Virus record (IMG/VR): IMGVR_UViG_3300042691_044383
Location: 1-64,000 of that record
Length of the DNA: 64,000 nucleotides
Direction: 5' to 3' (one strand)
Origin: a virus
Part shown: positions 41,250 through 49,087 of the stretch, piece by piece
Layout of the letters: each line of letters begins with the position of its first letter
Position numbering within the stretch: position 1 is the stretch's first letter
Program-made: the position numbers and the translations under genes
The notes under the pieces: generated by a model
Databases searched by the model: none
What the model was told of the DNA's origin: nothing
Seen by the model: only the letters and a program-made list of their open reading frames with translations

Positions 41250-41470
41250 TCGGCACCTTCTCTGTCGTCATACAGGTCTACGCCAATTATCTCTCCGCCT
41301 TCGCCGTCCAGAACGATTGCAGCATAGCCGCTGTCCGGATAGTCCTCGCGAAGCCGACGCTGGCAAAAACTTTCAAAAGCAAGCCAAATCAATTCGGCCT
41401 GCGACTCGGTCGCCGAAAGCTGCTGCACTAGCAGCAGCTTTAACATTTCTTCAGGTTTCGGTTTCGTCAC
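41246..41470 (-). CDS. small acidic hypothetical protein
   Basis: A 74-residue protein. An N-terminal helix (PEEMLKLLLVQQLSATESQA) is followed by an acidic end (VDLYDDREGAD). It is coupled to the next gene by an ATGA overlap. No family recognised. Confidence 0.55.
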   Translation of the reverse strand: MTKPKPEEMLKLLLVQQLSATESQAELIWLAFESFCQRRLREDYPDSGYAAIVLDGEGGEIIGVDLYDDREGAD

Positions 41471-41499
41471 TGTGCGGTTAAGCCTTCTTTAATTGCTGT

Positions 41500-42939
41500 T
41501 TAAGTTCGAAAGCAATGATTAAACTGTCTTCGGTTCTGCATCACTTCCGCCGCAAAAAAAGTTAAACGCGAAGCAAAGTCTTCATCGTGAAAACGAAGAC
41601 CGTATTGTCCGTGCACAAATTCGTGCGCGGCCACGAGGATCAGTAAATCCTTGTCTTTTGCCGAAAACCGTTTCTTGAAATTCGGCAACACCGGGTTGAT
41701 GTAATAGATGCTCTCGTTTTCGTGAAGCTCGTGCTGTGCCAAGGTCGCGTCTTCAGTAGCATCGTCGAAAACAAAACCGATCGAGAAGCTTGCCGATACT
41801 TTTGCGATACGGTGCAGTTCAATCATGATTTTACGCCAAGTGTCTGCAAGCTTCCTGGCGTGCGGCTGCATGCTTTCACCTGGAAGAAATCGCTTCGGGA
41901 TTCGTCGGCTCATCTTGTTGTAAACAACAAACCGCATTTCTCCGACGCCTCGCCTTGCGTTGGAACAAGTCGGCGAGGCGGCCAAGTTCGCAGAGCTACC
42001 GAACAGGACATGTCGTAAGGGTGCTGAAGACTCTTGCAGCGTCTCAGCGCTATCGCTTGCTTCGGTAACACTTTCCTCTTTTGCAGGCTGCGTTTCAAAC
42101 AGACAAGCAACTCGAGTGTCCCCGAAAAACTCACGCGTTTGCCTGGTCGGCGACAAAGCACTTCGCCGGTCTACGGCGAGCTCCGTCAGAAAGGAATCAA
42201 GCTCCGCTGAGAACTTACCGAGTAAACCGTCGCGATTGCTTGTCAGGCGATCTACGCTTGATCCGCTGAGCTCGAGAACGACGCAACGGTCCAGCTGCGT
42301 ACTTCGAGTAAACATTGGAATGCCGTTTATGCGAACCACCAGCAGTTGCTTCTCGTGGTTGTTCGTATAGACCTCGCCGAAAGTTAAGCTTCTGCGGTGT
42401 TTCCCCTTGCGTAAATCTGGAGACCTTAAATCGCCTTCAAGTCGGATGTTGCCGGACCACTGTGCGAGGCTTACAAAGCGTTCCGCATGTGCCCTCAAGG
42501 AATCCGCAAAAAGGCCTTTAATCTTGACCTTTGACATGGTGTTCGCGACATCAGAAGTTGTCGTTACGGTGTAGTCACCGCCCCTGCCTTTAACGTGCAA
42601 GTTACCGGTGATAATTTCGTAGCTTTCTTGGGCGAAGTACAGCAGCGTTTTGGCCTTACCAAAACCGCCAACTGTTCCCTCGAAGCCTTTTCCGGTGCCA
42701 CCTAAAGCAAAAAGCTTGTTTTCAATTGTTTCCAAATCCATGTGCTTACCGTCGTTACCCCAGGTAACGATCGTGTAACCGTCTTCTTCGGTGACATTGA
42801 ACCAGCTGTTTTTGCATCTCGGTGCGTCGATGCAGTTTTGCAATGCCTCACGAACAAAAGCCCATCGCCAATTTGCGTATTCTCGAAGTTCTTTTGCAAA
42901 GAACTCCGGTCCAATTTTTACGGATTTTGCTTCAGCCAT
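41500..42939 (-). CDS. GHKL ATPase fused to HEXXH metallopeptidase motif
   Basis: A 479-residue protein. Residues 1-245 carry a Bergerat (GHKL) ATP-binding fold: N-box FVREALQNCIDA (E31, N35, D38), WGNDGKHMD (D63, G64), and a glycine-rich lid GGTGKGFEGTVGGFGKAKT (80-98). A TSNRDGLLGKF segment near 234 serves as the transducer side. The C-terminus has LVAAHEFVHGQYGLRFHDED with H439, E440 and H443 and a probable third ligand H451. T4 rIIA is a GHKL protein of comparable kind, but a fused metallopeptidase is not part of it. The role may be regulation or counter-defence; this is inference. The N-terminal ATPase call is firm, the peptidase call moderate. Confidence 0.8.
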   Translation of the reverse strand: MAEAKSVKIGPEFFAKELREYANWRWAFVREALQNCIDAPRCKNSWFNVTEEDGYTIVTWGNDGKHMDLETIENKLFALGGTGKGFEGTVGGFGKAKTLLYFAQESYEIITGNLHVKGRGGDYTVTTTSDVANTMSKVKIKGLFADSLRAHAERFVSLAQWSGNIRLEGDLRSPDLRKGKHRRSLTFGEVYTNNHEKQLLVVRINGIPMFTRSTQLDRCVVLELSGSSVDRLTSNRDGLLGKFSAELDSFLTELAVDRRSALSPTRQTREFFGDTRVACLFETQPAKEESVTEASDSAETLQESSAPLRHVLFGSSANLAASPTCSNARRGVGEMRFVVYNKMSRRIPKRFLPGESMQPHARKLADTWRKIMIELHRIAKVSASFSIGFVFDDATEDATLAQHELHENESIYYINPVLPNFKKRFSAKDKDLLILVAAHEFVHGQYGLRFHDEDFASRLTFFAAEVMQNRRQFNHCFRT

Positions 42940-42943
42940 TGTT

Positions 42944-43294
42944 TTATCCTTCTAAATTGTTGCTTGTTTCGGTCGTTTCAGCTGTCGAGCGATTGGCCTT
43001 ATCAGCTTCGACAAGTTGCCTTGCGGCCTCTTTTAGAATGCAAATGTGGCCGTTGAGGGTCAAATAATCGCCGCACTCCTCCATTTTTGACGTTGTCTCG
43101 GCTAAACCGCCGTGGGAAGTTATTCCTTCCCACTTGGCCAAGGGGATATCGTTGAAGCTCGGATCTCGTGACGCCACCAGCTGACTAAGTCCGATGCGAC
43201 CCAAAACACGCGTCTTGTATGTATTGTTTACGAACTGCCCGTAATAGGCTTGGTGGGTTGCCTTACCTGCGATATAGTCTTTTCTGGATATCAT
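42944..43294 (-). CDS. hypothetical protein
   Basis: A 116-residue protein with HQAYYGQFVNNTYKTRVLGR near the start and a C-terminal helix. It is coupled by ATGA to the paralogue upstream and lies 4 nt before the GHKL protein. The middle LAKWEGITSHGGLAETTSKM is Gly- and Thr-rich. Function unknown. Confidence 0.6.
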   Translation of the reverse strand: MISRKDYIAGKATHQAYYGQFVNNTYKTRVLGRIGLSQLVASRDPSFNDIPLAKWEGITSHGGLAETTSKMEECGDYLTLNGHICILKEAARQLVEADKANRSTAETTETSNNLEG

Positions 43295-44007
43295 TCGTAA
43301 GTGTTCGTCCTTTCAAAGTTAGGTTTTGTGTTCTCGCGAAGCCACTTGGCCTGCGATGTCATGTTGTCGCTGCCGTTTTCAGCGGCATACGCAGCCGCGG
43401 TCGAGGCGTGTTTTGCTGCGGCACGAGCCTCCATCGCACACGAAGCCCAGGCAGCGTCAAAAAGTGCCGGGCGACGTGTCTCAGAGTGCACAAGCCGAGC
43501 TCCCTCCCTGGCTTCGGTTAACTCGTTCTCCGTGGCGCTATCGTTGGCAAACAGCTCGGCAACGTCGATAGCTTTTGTTGTTCTTTCGTCCTTTAAAAGA
43601 TGCTCAGCCGATCTTGCGCAGTGAACCGCGAAAAGACGTAGTTCCTTGTCGCTTAAAACACCTGGCTGAAGGGCAACCCGGATTAGCCACGAGGGTTTCA
43701 GTTTGTCCCAAGCATCTTGCATCTCCGTACAATTTTCTTCCGCCCACCGGTATACGTCACCAAGGCTAGCGTGCCGCTCGAAAAACGTTCTGACAGTCAC
43801 CGGCCACGCATGATGGCTTGGCCAGTCCGACAAGAGACTTCCGTATTCTGAATCGTCTTGGGTAAAAGAAATCGTACACGTTTCACCGTTCAATAGATCG
43901 GCAATATCTTGCGGGTCCCACTCTAAAGCTACGTCCTCGATTAGCCCGTCGATGTACACGCCGACCCATCCTGCAGCGTCTTCAACAAAAACAACATTTC
44001 GCACCAT
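43291..44007 (-). CDS. 'WLRENTKPNFE' family paralogue A
   Basis: A 238-residue protein with an extra N-terminal 80 residues followed by a domain shared with the genes at 44,878 and 46,315. The shared features are YRWAEENCTEMQDAWDKLKP, SWLIRVALQPGVLSDKELRL, a middle helical part and the closing WLRENTKPNFE. The domain is helical and known to me from unnamed phage and bacterial proteins. The three copies suggest repeated local duplication. A good AGGGTGATTCA site precedes the ATG. Confidence 0.7.
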   Translation of the reverse strand: MVRNVVFVEDAAGWVGVYIDGLIEDVALEWDPQDIADLLNGETCTISFTQDDSEYGSLLSDWPSHHAWPVTVRTFFERHASLGDVYRWAEENCTEMQDAWDKLKPSWLIRVALQPGVLSDKELRLFAVHCARSAEHLLKDERTTKAIDVAELFANDSATENELTEAREGARLVHSETRRPALFDAAWASCAMEARAAAKHASTAAAYAAENGSDNMTSQAKWLRENTKPNFERTNTYE

Positions 44008-44016
44008 TGAATCACC

Positions 44017-44142
44017 CTATCTTGATTTTTGCTGTTGTATGACACGTTCAATTCTTCGGTTTTTGTCGCTACAAGCTTCGACTTGCATTAACACGAAAGC
44101 GAAAATGAACAAAAAAACAATGACTCCCGATTCTTTATGCAC
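44017..44142 (-). CDS. small membrane protein (41 aa)
   Basis: Starting at a GTG that overlaps the methyltransferase stop, this frame encodes a hydrophobic segment (GVIVFLFIFAFVLMQ) and a basic tail (RRIERVIQQQKSR). It fills an otherwise empty 127-bp gap between coupled genes. A weak GGGG site lies 10 nt before. Could be a small inner-membrane peptide. Confidence 0.45.
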   Translation of the reverse strand: MHKESGVIVFLFIFAFVLMQVEACSDKNRRIERVIQQQKSR

Positions 44143-44875
44143 GAGACAATGTCCCCCATTGAGTACAGGTTTTACCCGCAGCCAATAGCTCTTCGCGGAT
44201 TTCAAGATACTTCCTGTCACATCCAGCACACGTGTACGTAGACCAGATGTCCCAAACCGCAGCGTCAAGATTGGCGTTCTTCCAGTCGAAGTCGTACGCG
44301 TTTTCGTGCACGAGGGTTATCGGCTTGTCGGACACGGCTTTCAGCTTTTCGCCGAAGTAGTTCAAGACGTCTTGGTTCCGGTCAATAATAACTACTTCGG
44401 TTACTTTAGAACGCCGTAAAACCTGGTACGCAAACCAGCCTAGACCCATTCCGGCGATCACCGTCTTGCCTTTTGTTTTTGCAATTTGCGATCGCTGGGT
44501 GCGTATTTCCATGGGAGTAAAACTCATCCAGGGCATGCCTTGCGGACTCTGTAAAAGCGGTATTAAGACGTTCGCGGAAAACCCGATTCTTTTTCTGCTT
44601 TTTGGCTCGACTTCAAGCCAGTTTCTACGCATCGTCGGTCGCTCTCTCAGGATTCCGCTGATAGCCGATTCAAACGGATAAACAGCATTGAAAAAGCGAA
44701 AACCGCCGAGATTGATGGCGTTTTCAGGTGGCCGGTGCGGCGAGCCCTCAGGCAGACCTTTTGTCCACGGCAAATGTTCTTCGCATAAAGCCTTAAAGCT
44801 TTCTGCGTTGAACACGGTGTAATCCTGGCTCAGCTTGAAATCGAGCGTTATATCGACTGTTTCTTTCGTTAACAT
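44135..44875 (-). CDS. SAM-dependent methyltransferase-like protein
   Basis: A 246-residue protein. Residues about 135-220 form a Rossmann-type methyltransferase core: GKTVIAGMGLGWFAYQVL is motif I, EVVIIDRNQDVLNYF is the acidic motif II end, and ENAYDFDWKNANLDAAVWDI the motif IV region. The typical E/DxGxGxG is modified to AGMGLGW. A CAGCDR zinc-like pair follows. The N-terminal part is family-specific and unrecognised. Target may be DNA, RNA or a small molecule. The start lies 3 nt from the paralogue upstream. Confidence 0.72.
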   Translation of the reverse strand: MLTKETVDITLDFKLSQDYTVFNAESFKALCEEHLPWTKGLPEGSPHRPPENAINLGGFRFFNAVYPFESAISGILRERPTMRRNWLEVEPKSRKRIGFSANVLIPLLQSPQGMPWMSFTPMEIRTQRSQIAKTKGKTVIAGMGLGWFAYQVLRRSKVTEVVIIDRNQDVLNYFGEKLKAVSDKPITLVHENAYDFDWKNANLDAAVWDIWSTYTCAGCDRKYLEIREELLAAGKTCTQWGTLSRA

Positions 44876-44877
44876 GT

Positions 44878-45477
44878 CTATTCCTCAAAGTTCGGTTTTG
44901 TGTTTTCGCGAAGCCATTTGACCTTTTCTTGTAAATTGGCTTGCATGGCTCTTTCTCGGGCCCGCAAAGGGTTTCCTCCTTTTAGCAAATCTTGGCTTTC
45001 GGCTTCGCTGTTCTCGGCGTCGCGTGCAACAGCCCAAGCTGATGCCCAGGCAATCTCGTCAGCGTCCGCAGCCTTGTAACAATTCTTCGGAAGCATGATC
45101 CGCATAACCCCCCACGCGGCTCTATTCGCGTGTAACTCAGGCGAATCAATTGCCAAAGAGGTGTTCAATAAGAAATTCTCGTCGCTAAACAAATCATCCA
45201 CCGCAGCCTTGCCGTTCAGGATTCTTTCAGCAGTTTTAACGCCCTTCTTAAGTCGCGAATCGGTTAAGAATCGCTCAACGGAGCGAGCGCAGTAAACCGC
45301 AAACAGCTGCAGCTCTTTGTCTGTTAGAACCCCGGGCTGACAAGCAACCCAAAGGAACCACTCGGCGTCGTCCAACTTGTTCCAAACATCCTGCATGTCT
45401 GTGCAATTCGCTAAGGCCCATTCGCGGCCTTCCGGGCATGCACAATTGCGGGCACAAAACTTTGCAATCGAAATCAT
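44878..45477 (-). CDS. 'WLRENTKPNFE' family paralogue B
   Basis: A 199-residue copy of the shared helical domain with CPEGREWALANCTDMQDVWN, FLWVACQPGVLTDKELQLFA and the final KWLRENTKPNFE. A 55-bp DNA stretch (45,376-45,430) is identical to paralogue C. The gene begins right behind a terminator, with ATGGAGTTCTTATG joining the T-tract, RBS and start. It is the first gene of its unit. Confidence 0.72.
   Translation of the reverse strand: MISIAKFCARNCACPEGREWALANCTDMQDVWNKLDDAEWFLWVACQPGVLTDKELQLFAVYCARSVERFLTDSRLKKGVKTAERILNGKAAVDDLFSDENFLLNTSLAIDSPELHANRAAWGVMRIMLPKNCYKAADADEIAWASAWAVARDAENSEAESQDLLKGGNPLRARERAMQANLQEKVKWLRENTKPNFEE
45376..45430. repeat. 55-bp perfect direct repeat, copy 1
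   Basis: Identical over 55 bp to 46,765-46,819. Both lie in the 5' part of paralogue genes (ANCTDMQDVWN region). The surrounding sequence has diverged, so the identity points to recent gene conversion or a recent partial duplication. Confidence 0.9.
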
Positions 45478-45488
45478 AAGAACTCCAT

Positions 45489-45511
45489 AAAAAAACCCGC
45501 CTCGCGGCGGG
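45489..45511 (-). terminator. intrinsic terminator joined to an RBS
   Basis: On the minus strand a 6-bp stem (CCCGCC and GGCGGG, loop of four) is followed by seven T and then ATGGAGTTCTTATG, in which GGAG serves the next start at 45,477. It separates the 72-residue gene from paralogue B. Confidence 0.85.
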
Positions 45512-45528
45512 TTCGGTGTAGCTAAGGT

Positions 45529-45747
45529 TTATTCGGCCTGTAAGCCGTGGTCTAGAAACCACTTCTCACGCGTTGTTCCGTCAAAAACAACCACTACCTC
45601 GTCGTCTCGGTGCGTCGCGCGTCTTACCACTTTGCCGTGGTATTTCGGGCTGAACGGTAAACACTTGTCGCCTTCACGACTAAAAGTCCCGTCATCCATG
45701 TAAACGTTTCGCGTTATCCTGTCGCCGGGTTGCCATTTGTGTGCCAC
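45529..45747 (-). CDS. small hypothetical protein
   Basis: A 72-residue protein starting at GTG 45,747, because GGAGG lies 5 nt before it and it begins right after the dCTP deaminase stop; a longer frame would run through that gene. The sequence VAHKWQPGDRITRNVYMDDG looks beta-rich. The end REKWFLDHGLQAE resembles the small protein at 41,031. Function unknown. Confidence 0.6.
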   Translation of the reverse strand: MAHKWQPGDRITRNVYMDDGTFSREGDKCLPFSPKYHGKVVRRATHRDDEVVVVFDGTTREKWFLDHGLQAE

Positions 45748-45748
45748 T

Positions 45749-46312
45749 TTAACCTCCAGTATTCGCGGATCCGCCGGTGTGCCACTCGTCTTGTTCAAGG
45801 TATACATCGCTTGTGCGGGGTAGGCCTTGCGCAAAGTATTTTCCATTGTAAAGGCTTGGCGCTGTACCGTGAAAACGCGGTTCAAAAAAGTAAATTTGAC
45901 ATATTCGCATTCCGGAGTAAATTCGGACAGGGATCACGCAAGAGACCTCCAACGTCCACGTGCCATGAAAGCCAATGTCGCCGAAACCCGCGGTGGCGTG
46001 CACATTAATTCCGAGACGACCTATCGAAGAGCGACCTTCGATACATGGAACGTACTTGGAAGTTTGTGTTACTTCCTGCGTAGCCATGAGGTAAAGCTGG
46101 CCCGGTAGAAGCAGGTAACCCTCTACCGGGATTATTTCGGTTTCGAAAACAGGTTTCTTCTTCGCGTCAAGCGAGGGGCTAATGCTTGTAGCAATGAATT
46201 TGCTCAACCGAAGATCGTACGAGTTCGGTCCAAGCTGCTCCTTGCGGTACGGTGTTATATCGATATCGCCGTTTTCAATCGCGTTTTGAATCGCACTTCC
46301 GGTTAAAATCAT
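45749..46312 (-). CDS. dcd: dCTP deaminase
   Basis: A 187-residue protein starting MILTGSAIQNAIENGDIDI, the standard Dcd opening. Also seen are EQLGPNSYDLRLSKF (23-37), an IPVEGYLLLPGQLYL strand pair near 62, and the active-site region CIEGRSSIGRLGINVHATAG near 90-110. A TWTLEVSC segment follows near 120. It converts dCTP to dUTP, feeding dTMP synthesis. ATG at 46,312 has GAGG 7 nt before. A dUTPase of the same fold is less likely because of the SSIGRLG pattern. It is flanked by the two most similar paralogues, B and C. Confidence 0.88.
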   Translation of the reverse strand: MILTGSAIQNAIENGDIDITPYRKEQLGPNSYDLRLSKFIATSISPSLDAKKKPVFETEIIPVEGYLLLPGQLYLMATQEVTQTSKYVPCIEGRSSIGRLGINVHATAGFGDIGFHGTWTLEVSCVIPVRIYSGMRICQIYFFEPRFHGTAPSLYNGKYFAQGLPRTSDVYLEQDEWHTGGSANTGG

Positions 46313-46314
46313 GA

Positions 46315-46866
46315 TCACGCCTCAAAGTTAGGTTTTGTGTTTTCGCGGAGCCACTTAGCCTGGGCCAGCTGCATTGCGGCTGGCTTCTCCGGATCGAGAT
46401 ACCAAGTGCGTGCGATAGCCAAAGACGCATATGCCGCGTGAGACGCAAGGCTAAACGGCATTAAAAGTTTTCCAGTCAAAAGGTAGGCCAATTTGTTCGC
46501 CGCCCTTCCCCAGTTGGCGGTAAAAGTCGAGTAAACGTCAAACGTTTTAAACATTGTCGCGGCTGCCTCCCTGACTAGCTCTAGGTCAGTTACCGAAGCT
46601 TCGCCGTTGGCGAATTTTTCAGCAACGTTGACGCACTCGTTGATCCGAGGATCGGTTAAGAACTGTTCAAGTGATCTTACGCAATGGACTGCAAAAAGCC
46701 GCAGCTCCTTTTCGCTTAAAACACCGTGTCGCAAAGCAACCCAAATTAACCATTCGGGCTGTAGCTTGTTCCAAACATCCTGCATGTCTGTGCAATTCGC
46801 TAAGGCCCATTCGCGGCCTGCGTGGCAAGCATGTCTCGCAGTGCAAAATTCTTTGATCGTCAGCAT
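46315..46866 (-). CDS. 'WLRENTKPNFE' family paralogue C
   Basis: A 183-residue copy beginning MLTIKEFCTARHACHAGREW and ending AQAKWLRENTKPNFEA. The domain is the same as in A and B. The first third is closest to B, with a 55-bp identical DNA block, whereas the middle has diverged and the last codons match A. Coupled on both sides (TAATG upstream, GTGA downstream). Confidence 0.72.
   Translation of the reverse strand: MLTIKEFCTARHACHAGREWALANCTDMQDVWNKLQPEWLIWVALRHGVLSEKELRLFAVHCVRSLEQFLTDPRINECVNVAEKFANGEASVTDLELVREAAATMFKTFDVYSTFTANWGRAANKLAYLLTGKLLMPFSLASHAAYASLAIARTWYLDPEKPAAMQLAQAKWLRENTKPNFEA
46765..46819. repeat. 55-bp perfect direct repeat, copy 2
   Basis: Partner of 45,376-45,430, in the same orientation, 1,389 bp apart, with the dCTP deaminase gene between. 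Recombination between the copies would delete dCTP deaminase. Confidence 0.9.
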
Positions 46867-46982
46867 TAGTCTGCCTTTCTTTCCGCTGCGGCCAGTGCCT
46901 GAGCCGATATTGCGGCAACGAAAAAAGCGAAAGCTATTAACGCGTGCGGACTATTTCTTAGGTTTTCGATCGCTTCGTTCAT
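46866..46982 (-). CDS. small membrane protein (38 aa)
   Basis: A 38-residue peptide MNEAIENLRNSPHALIAFAF with an Ala/Phe-rich hydrophobic middle and a charged end (AAAERKAD). GGGAGGAGG precedes the ATG, a very strong site. It overlaps its upstream neighbour by 32 nt and shares a base with the next start (TAATG). Function unknown. Confidence 0.6.
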   Translation of the reverse strand: MNEAIENLRNSPHALIAFAFFVAAISAQALAAAERKAD

Positions 46983-47166
46983 CTTTTGCCTCCTCCCAAT
47001 CAATGGCCATTATGCCTTCGCGAACCGCGTCCGCCAAGGCACCAATTTCAGGATAGTGTATCGGCTTTCCGCCAGTGCGAAGGATAAAGCCGTTTTGAAT
47101 TTTTGTTATGCGTACGGAGGTAGTTACGTCATTACCTTCGGACGTGACGCCGAATTTGGGTAGCAT
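46951..47166 (-). CDS. small basic hypothetical protein
   Basis: A 71-residue protein (MLPKFGVTSEGNDVTTSVRI) with a beta-like first half and a charged C-terminus (KDERSDRKPKK). The final part is overlapped by the start of the 38-residue membrane protein. Function unknown. Confidence 0.55.
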   Translation of the reverse strand: MLPKFGVTSEGNDVTTSVRITKIQNGFILRTGGKPIHYPEIGALADAVREGIMAIDWEEAKDERSDRKPKK

Positions 47167-47177
47167 GTTGCTCCTAT

Positions 47178-47420
47178 CTAAGATTTAACGCAAGAACAGC
47201 ACCACCAGTAGTTGGTTGTTTCAGTTGTTTGGCACCAGTTTTTATCTCCGGGTGTCAGCTTTCTGCGACATATACCGCAGACTGTGTCTTTGGATCGCAA
47301 CGGTAGCGTCTTTAAAACTGGGCCGAATGCCTCAGGTACTGCTTCTTGCTTGGTGACGGCTTGAACTGCTTTTTTGCTCCCGGGGTTTGTCAACTCCGCG
47401 AGAAGATCTTCAATGTTCAT
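47178..47420 (-). CDS. zinc-ribbon small protein
   Basis: An 80-residue protein whose C-terminal half has CGICRRKLTPGDKNWC and WWCCSC, forming CxxC plus CxxC zinc knuckles. The N-terminal 45 residues are a plain helix and linker. Coupled to the RNase H-like gene by a 4-nt overlap, so a nucleic-acid role is plausible. Confidence 0.65.
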   Translation of the reverse strand: MNIEDLLAELTNPGSKKAVQAVTKQEAVPEAFGPVLKTLPLRSKDTVCGICRRKLTPGDKNWCQTTETTNYWWCCSCVKS

Positions 47421-47935
47421 GAAGGCTCGATTTCATAAATGTCTTTCTTGCCCATTATCGAAAGGGCGTTTTCAACGTACTGGGCATCTTTAGCGTCGGC
47501 GCGAGCGTACTTACTGATCTTGTCGACCAGCCTGTTTCCTTGCAGCGTTTCGCGTGGCAACCAATGCGTTTTAACAATAAGACCGAACGCCAGGAAGTCG
47601 GCCAAGAACTTGCCGCAAATAAAGCTGGGACTGGCGGTTGTAACCACCTGGCTATCGGTGAAGATGTGAACGTGCTTGCAGCTGGCAGTTTTTGTTTGCT
47701 GTCGCGAGAAGTGAATGAGCGGTTGAAGGTAAGCCATGTACTCGGCAACATTTACGGTGCCCTCGCTCAAGCTTCCGCTCCATGCCGTACGTTTCAGGCC
47801 TTCTTTCTCGATCGAAAGACACCCCCAACCGCAAGGTCCGGTCGCCGATCCCGAACCGTCTCCAATGAGCAAAATGTCCCACTTTTCGATTTGAAAATGA
47901 GCCAGGAGCTCTGATAAGTCTTTGAACTTTGACAT
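47417..47935 (-). CDS. RNase H-like nuclease
   Basis: A 172-residue protein with an RNase HI-type fold. ILLIGDGSGSATGPCGWGC gives the first Asp, GTVNVAEYMAYLQPLIHF the Glu, HVHIFTDSQVV the second Asp, and THWLPRETLQGNRLVDKISK the His/Asn-Asp end. In T4, RNase H removes RNA primers but belongs to a different fold; this one is RNase HI-like. The start at MSKFKDL is used because the longer frame overlaps the upstream gene. Confidence 0.78.
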   Translation of the reverse strand: MSKFKDLSELLAHFQIEKWDILLIGDGSGSATGPCGWGCLSIEKEGLKRTAWSGSLSEGTVNVAEYMAYLQPLIHFSRQQTKTASCKHVHIFTDSQVVTTASPSFICGKFLADFLAFGLIVKTHWLPRETLQGNRLVDKISKYARADAKDAQYVENALSIMGKKDIYEIEPS

Positions 47936-47954
47936 CGTGTAATTCTTTTTCCCG

Positions 47955-48341
47955 TTAGCTAGCCTTCTTGGAATCTTCGATCGCCCACGTTGTAAGCTGA
48001 TCGAAAACCTGCTCAATACAGCTGACCGCGTTAAAAGCGTCATACGAGTCGGTGGGCGAGTCGCCGTGCGACGGGGCACCTGTGATACCCAAAAGGTAAT
48101 TCACGGGGTCTATGCGAAGCCAACCCACGTCTTTCGCCGGCTGTTCGTAGTTTCCGCAGACCTCAACAACGTACTCAAAAAGTTGTTCGCGTTTTTCGTC
48201 GACGTTAGCGTCGTAAAGAAAAGCGGCGCAATCTTCGAAGTCTTCAGCGACAAGCGTCTTAATGATCGCTTTCACGGCGTTTTTTCTTTCGTCCGTCATC
48301 TCGCACATCGGTGCGATTGCGAACATCATGCTCAAACCCAT
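47955..48341 (-). CDS. hypothetical protein
   Basis: A 128-residue protein starting MGLSMMFAIAPMCEMTDERK; the ATG at 48,341 follows GAAAGGTAAAACT. It is helical and acidic, with scattered Cys. No family is recognised. It probably shares the unit of the RNase H-like gene. Confidence 0.55.
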   Translation of the reverse strand: MGLSMMFAIAPMCEMTDERKNAVKAIIKTLVAEDFEDCAAFLYDANVDEKREQLFEYVVEVCGNYEQPAKDVGWLRIDPVNYLLGITGAPSHGDSPTDSYDAFNAVSCIEQVFDQLTTWAIEDSKKAS

Positions 48342-48352
48342 AGTTTTACCTT

Positions 48353-48613
48353 TCAATAATTACAAACAGATGCGGGGTCAGCCGGGAGTCTTCGGACAGA
48401 AAAACCTTGCCGGGCAATCAGCGTGAAAGTGTAAGCTCCGCAGTCGAACTCAAATCCTTTCACTTCTTTAGTACTTCCGCCTTCGAGTGTCACGGTTATT
48501 TGCTTCGGCGTAATCTTCCTCACCCTTATCCACTGGAAAGCAGGGTGTGTAGCGTGTTTATTGTAGACCTCGTCGCCAACACGTATGTCTTTCGCTGCAA
48601 TGTGAAGCAACAT
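48353..48613 (-). CDS. hypothetical small protein
   Basis: An 86-residue protein MLLHIAAKDIRVGDEVYNKH with the pattern 'DIRVGDEV......W.RV.KI' seen in short beta-barrel, KOW-like units of the mosaic proteins. Further similarity is not evident. Function unknown. Confidence 0.6.
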   Translation of the reverse strand: MLLHIAAKDIRVGDEVYNKHATHPAFQWIRVRKITPKQITVTLEGGSTKEVKGFEFDCGAYTFTLIARQGFSVRRLPADPASVCNY

Positions 48614-48627
48614 TTAACTTCTTTCTT

Positions 48628-48861
48628 TTAATCTTCATCCCACCAAAACCGGATACTGCGGGATCGTCGGTCGACTCTTACAAATCGGTGCCGAACGATG
48701 TGCCGCCAAACAGACAGAAGCGACAAGCCTTTGGTGTTCCGAGGGCAGTCCCGATGTCGCCAACGCTCTACCAGCTCACGGTTTGTGTCGGCACTGCTTT
48801 TCTCTCGCTTGTAGCCTAGTCGCTGCAAAATGTTTCGTTTCGTTTCATCAGGTATTCGCAT
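48628..48861 (-). CDS. small Arg-rich hypothetical protein
   Basis: A 77-residue protein with many Arg residues (RHIVRHRFVRVDRRSRSIRF) and a WWDED end. The N-terminus MRIPDETKRNILQRLGYKRE is helical. It looks nucleic-acid binding from its charge. No family recognised. Confidence 0.55.
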   Translation of the reverse strand: MRIPDETKRNILQRLGYKREKSSADTNRELVERWRHRDCPRNTKGLSLLSVWRHIVRHRFVRVDRRSRSIRFWWDED

Positions 48862-48913
48862 GTTTCAACTCGTGTTACTGTTCGAGAAATTAATACGCTA
48901 GACTTTGCGTTTT

Positions 48914-49087
48914 TTAGTAGCGATCCCCTGCTGAAATACTAATCGGAGGCTCTTTCTCTTTTCTCAAAGCATCCTTTTCAAGCCTTCTAAACTTGCGTTT
49001 GGCTTGCTTGGTTTTTGCCTTGACGCTCGGTAAATGCTGAATGCACTTGCTCCAGCGTTCTTTGCACAGTTTGTACGGGCTAGGCAT
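48914..49087 (-). CDS. small Lys-rich hypothetical protein
   Basis: A 57-residue, strongly basic protein (KAKTKQAKRKFRRLEKDALR) starting MPSPYKLCKERW. The ATG at 49,087 overlaps the upstream stop as ATGCCTAG, the recurrent 8-nt overlap. Possibly nucleic-acid binding by charge alone. Confidence 0.55.
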   Translation of the reverse strand: MPSPYKLCKERWSKCIQHLPSVKAKTKQAKRKFRRLEKDALRKEKEPPISISAGDRY

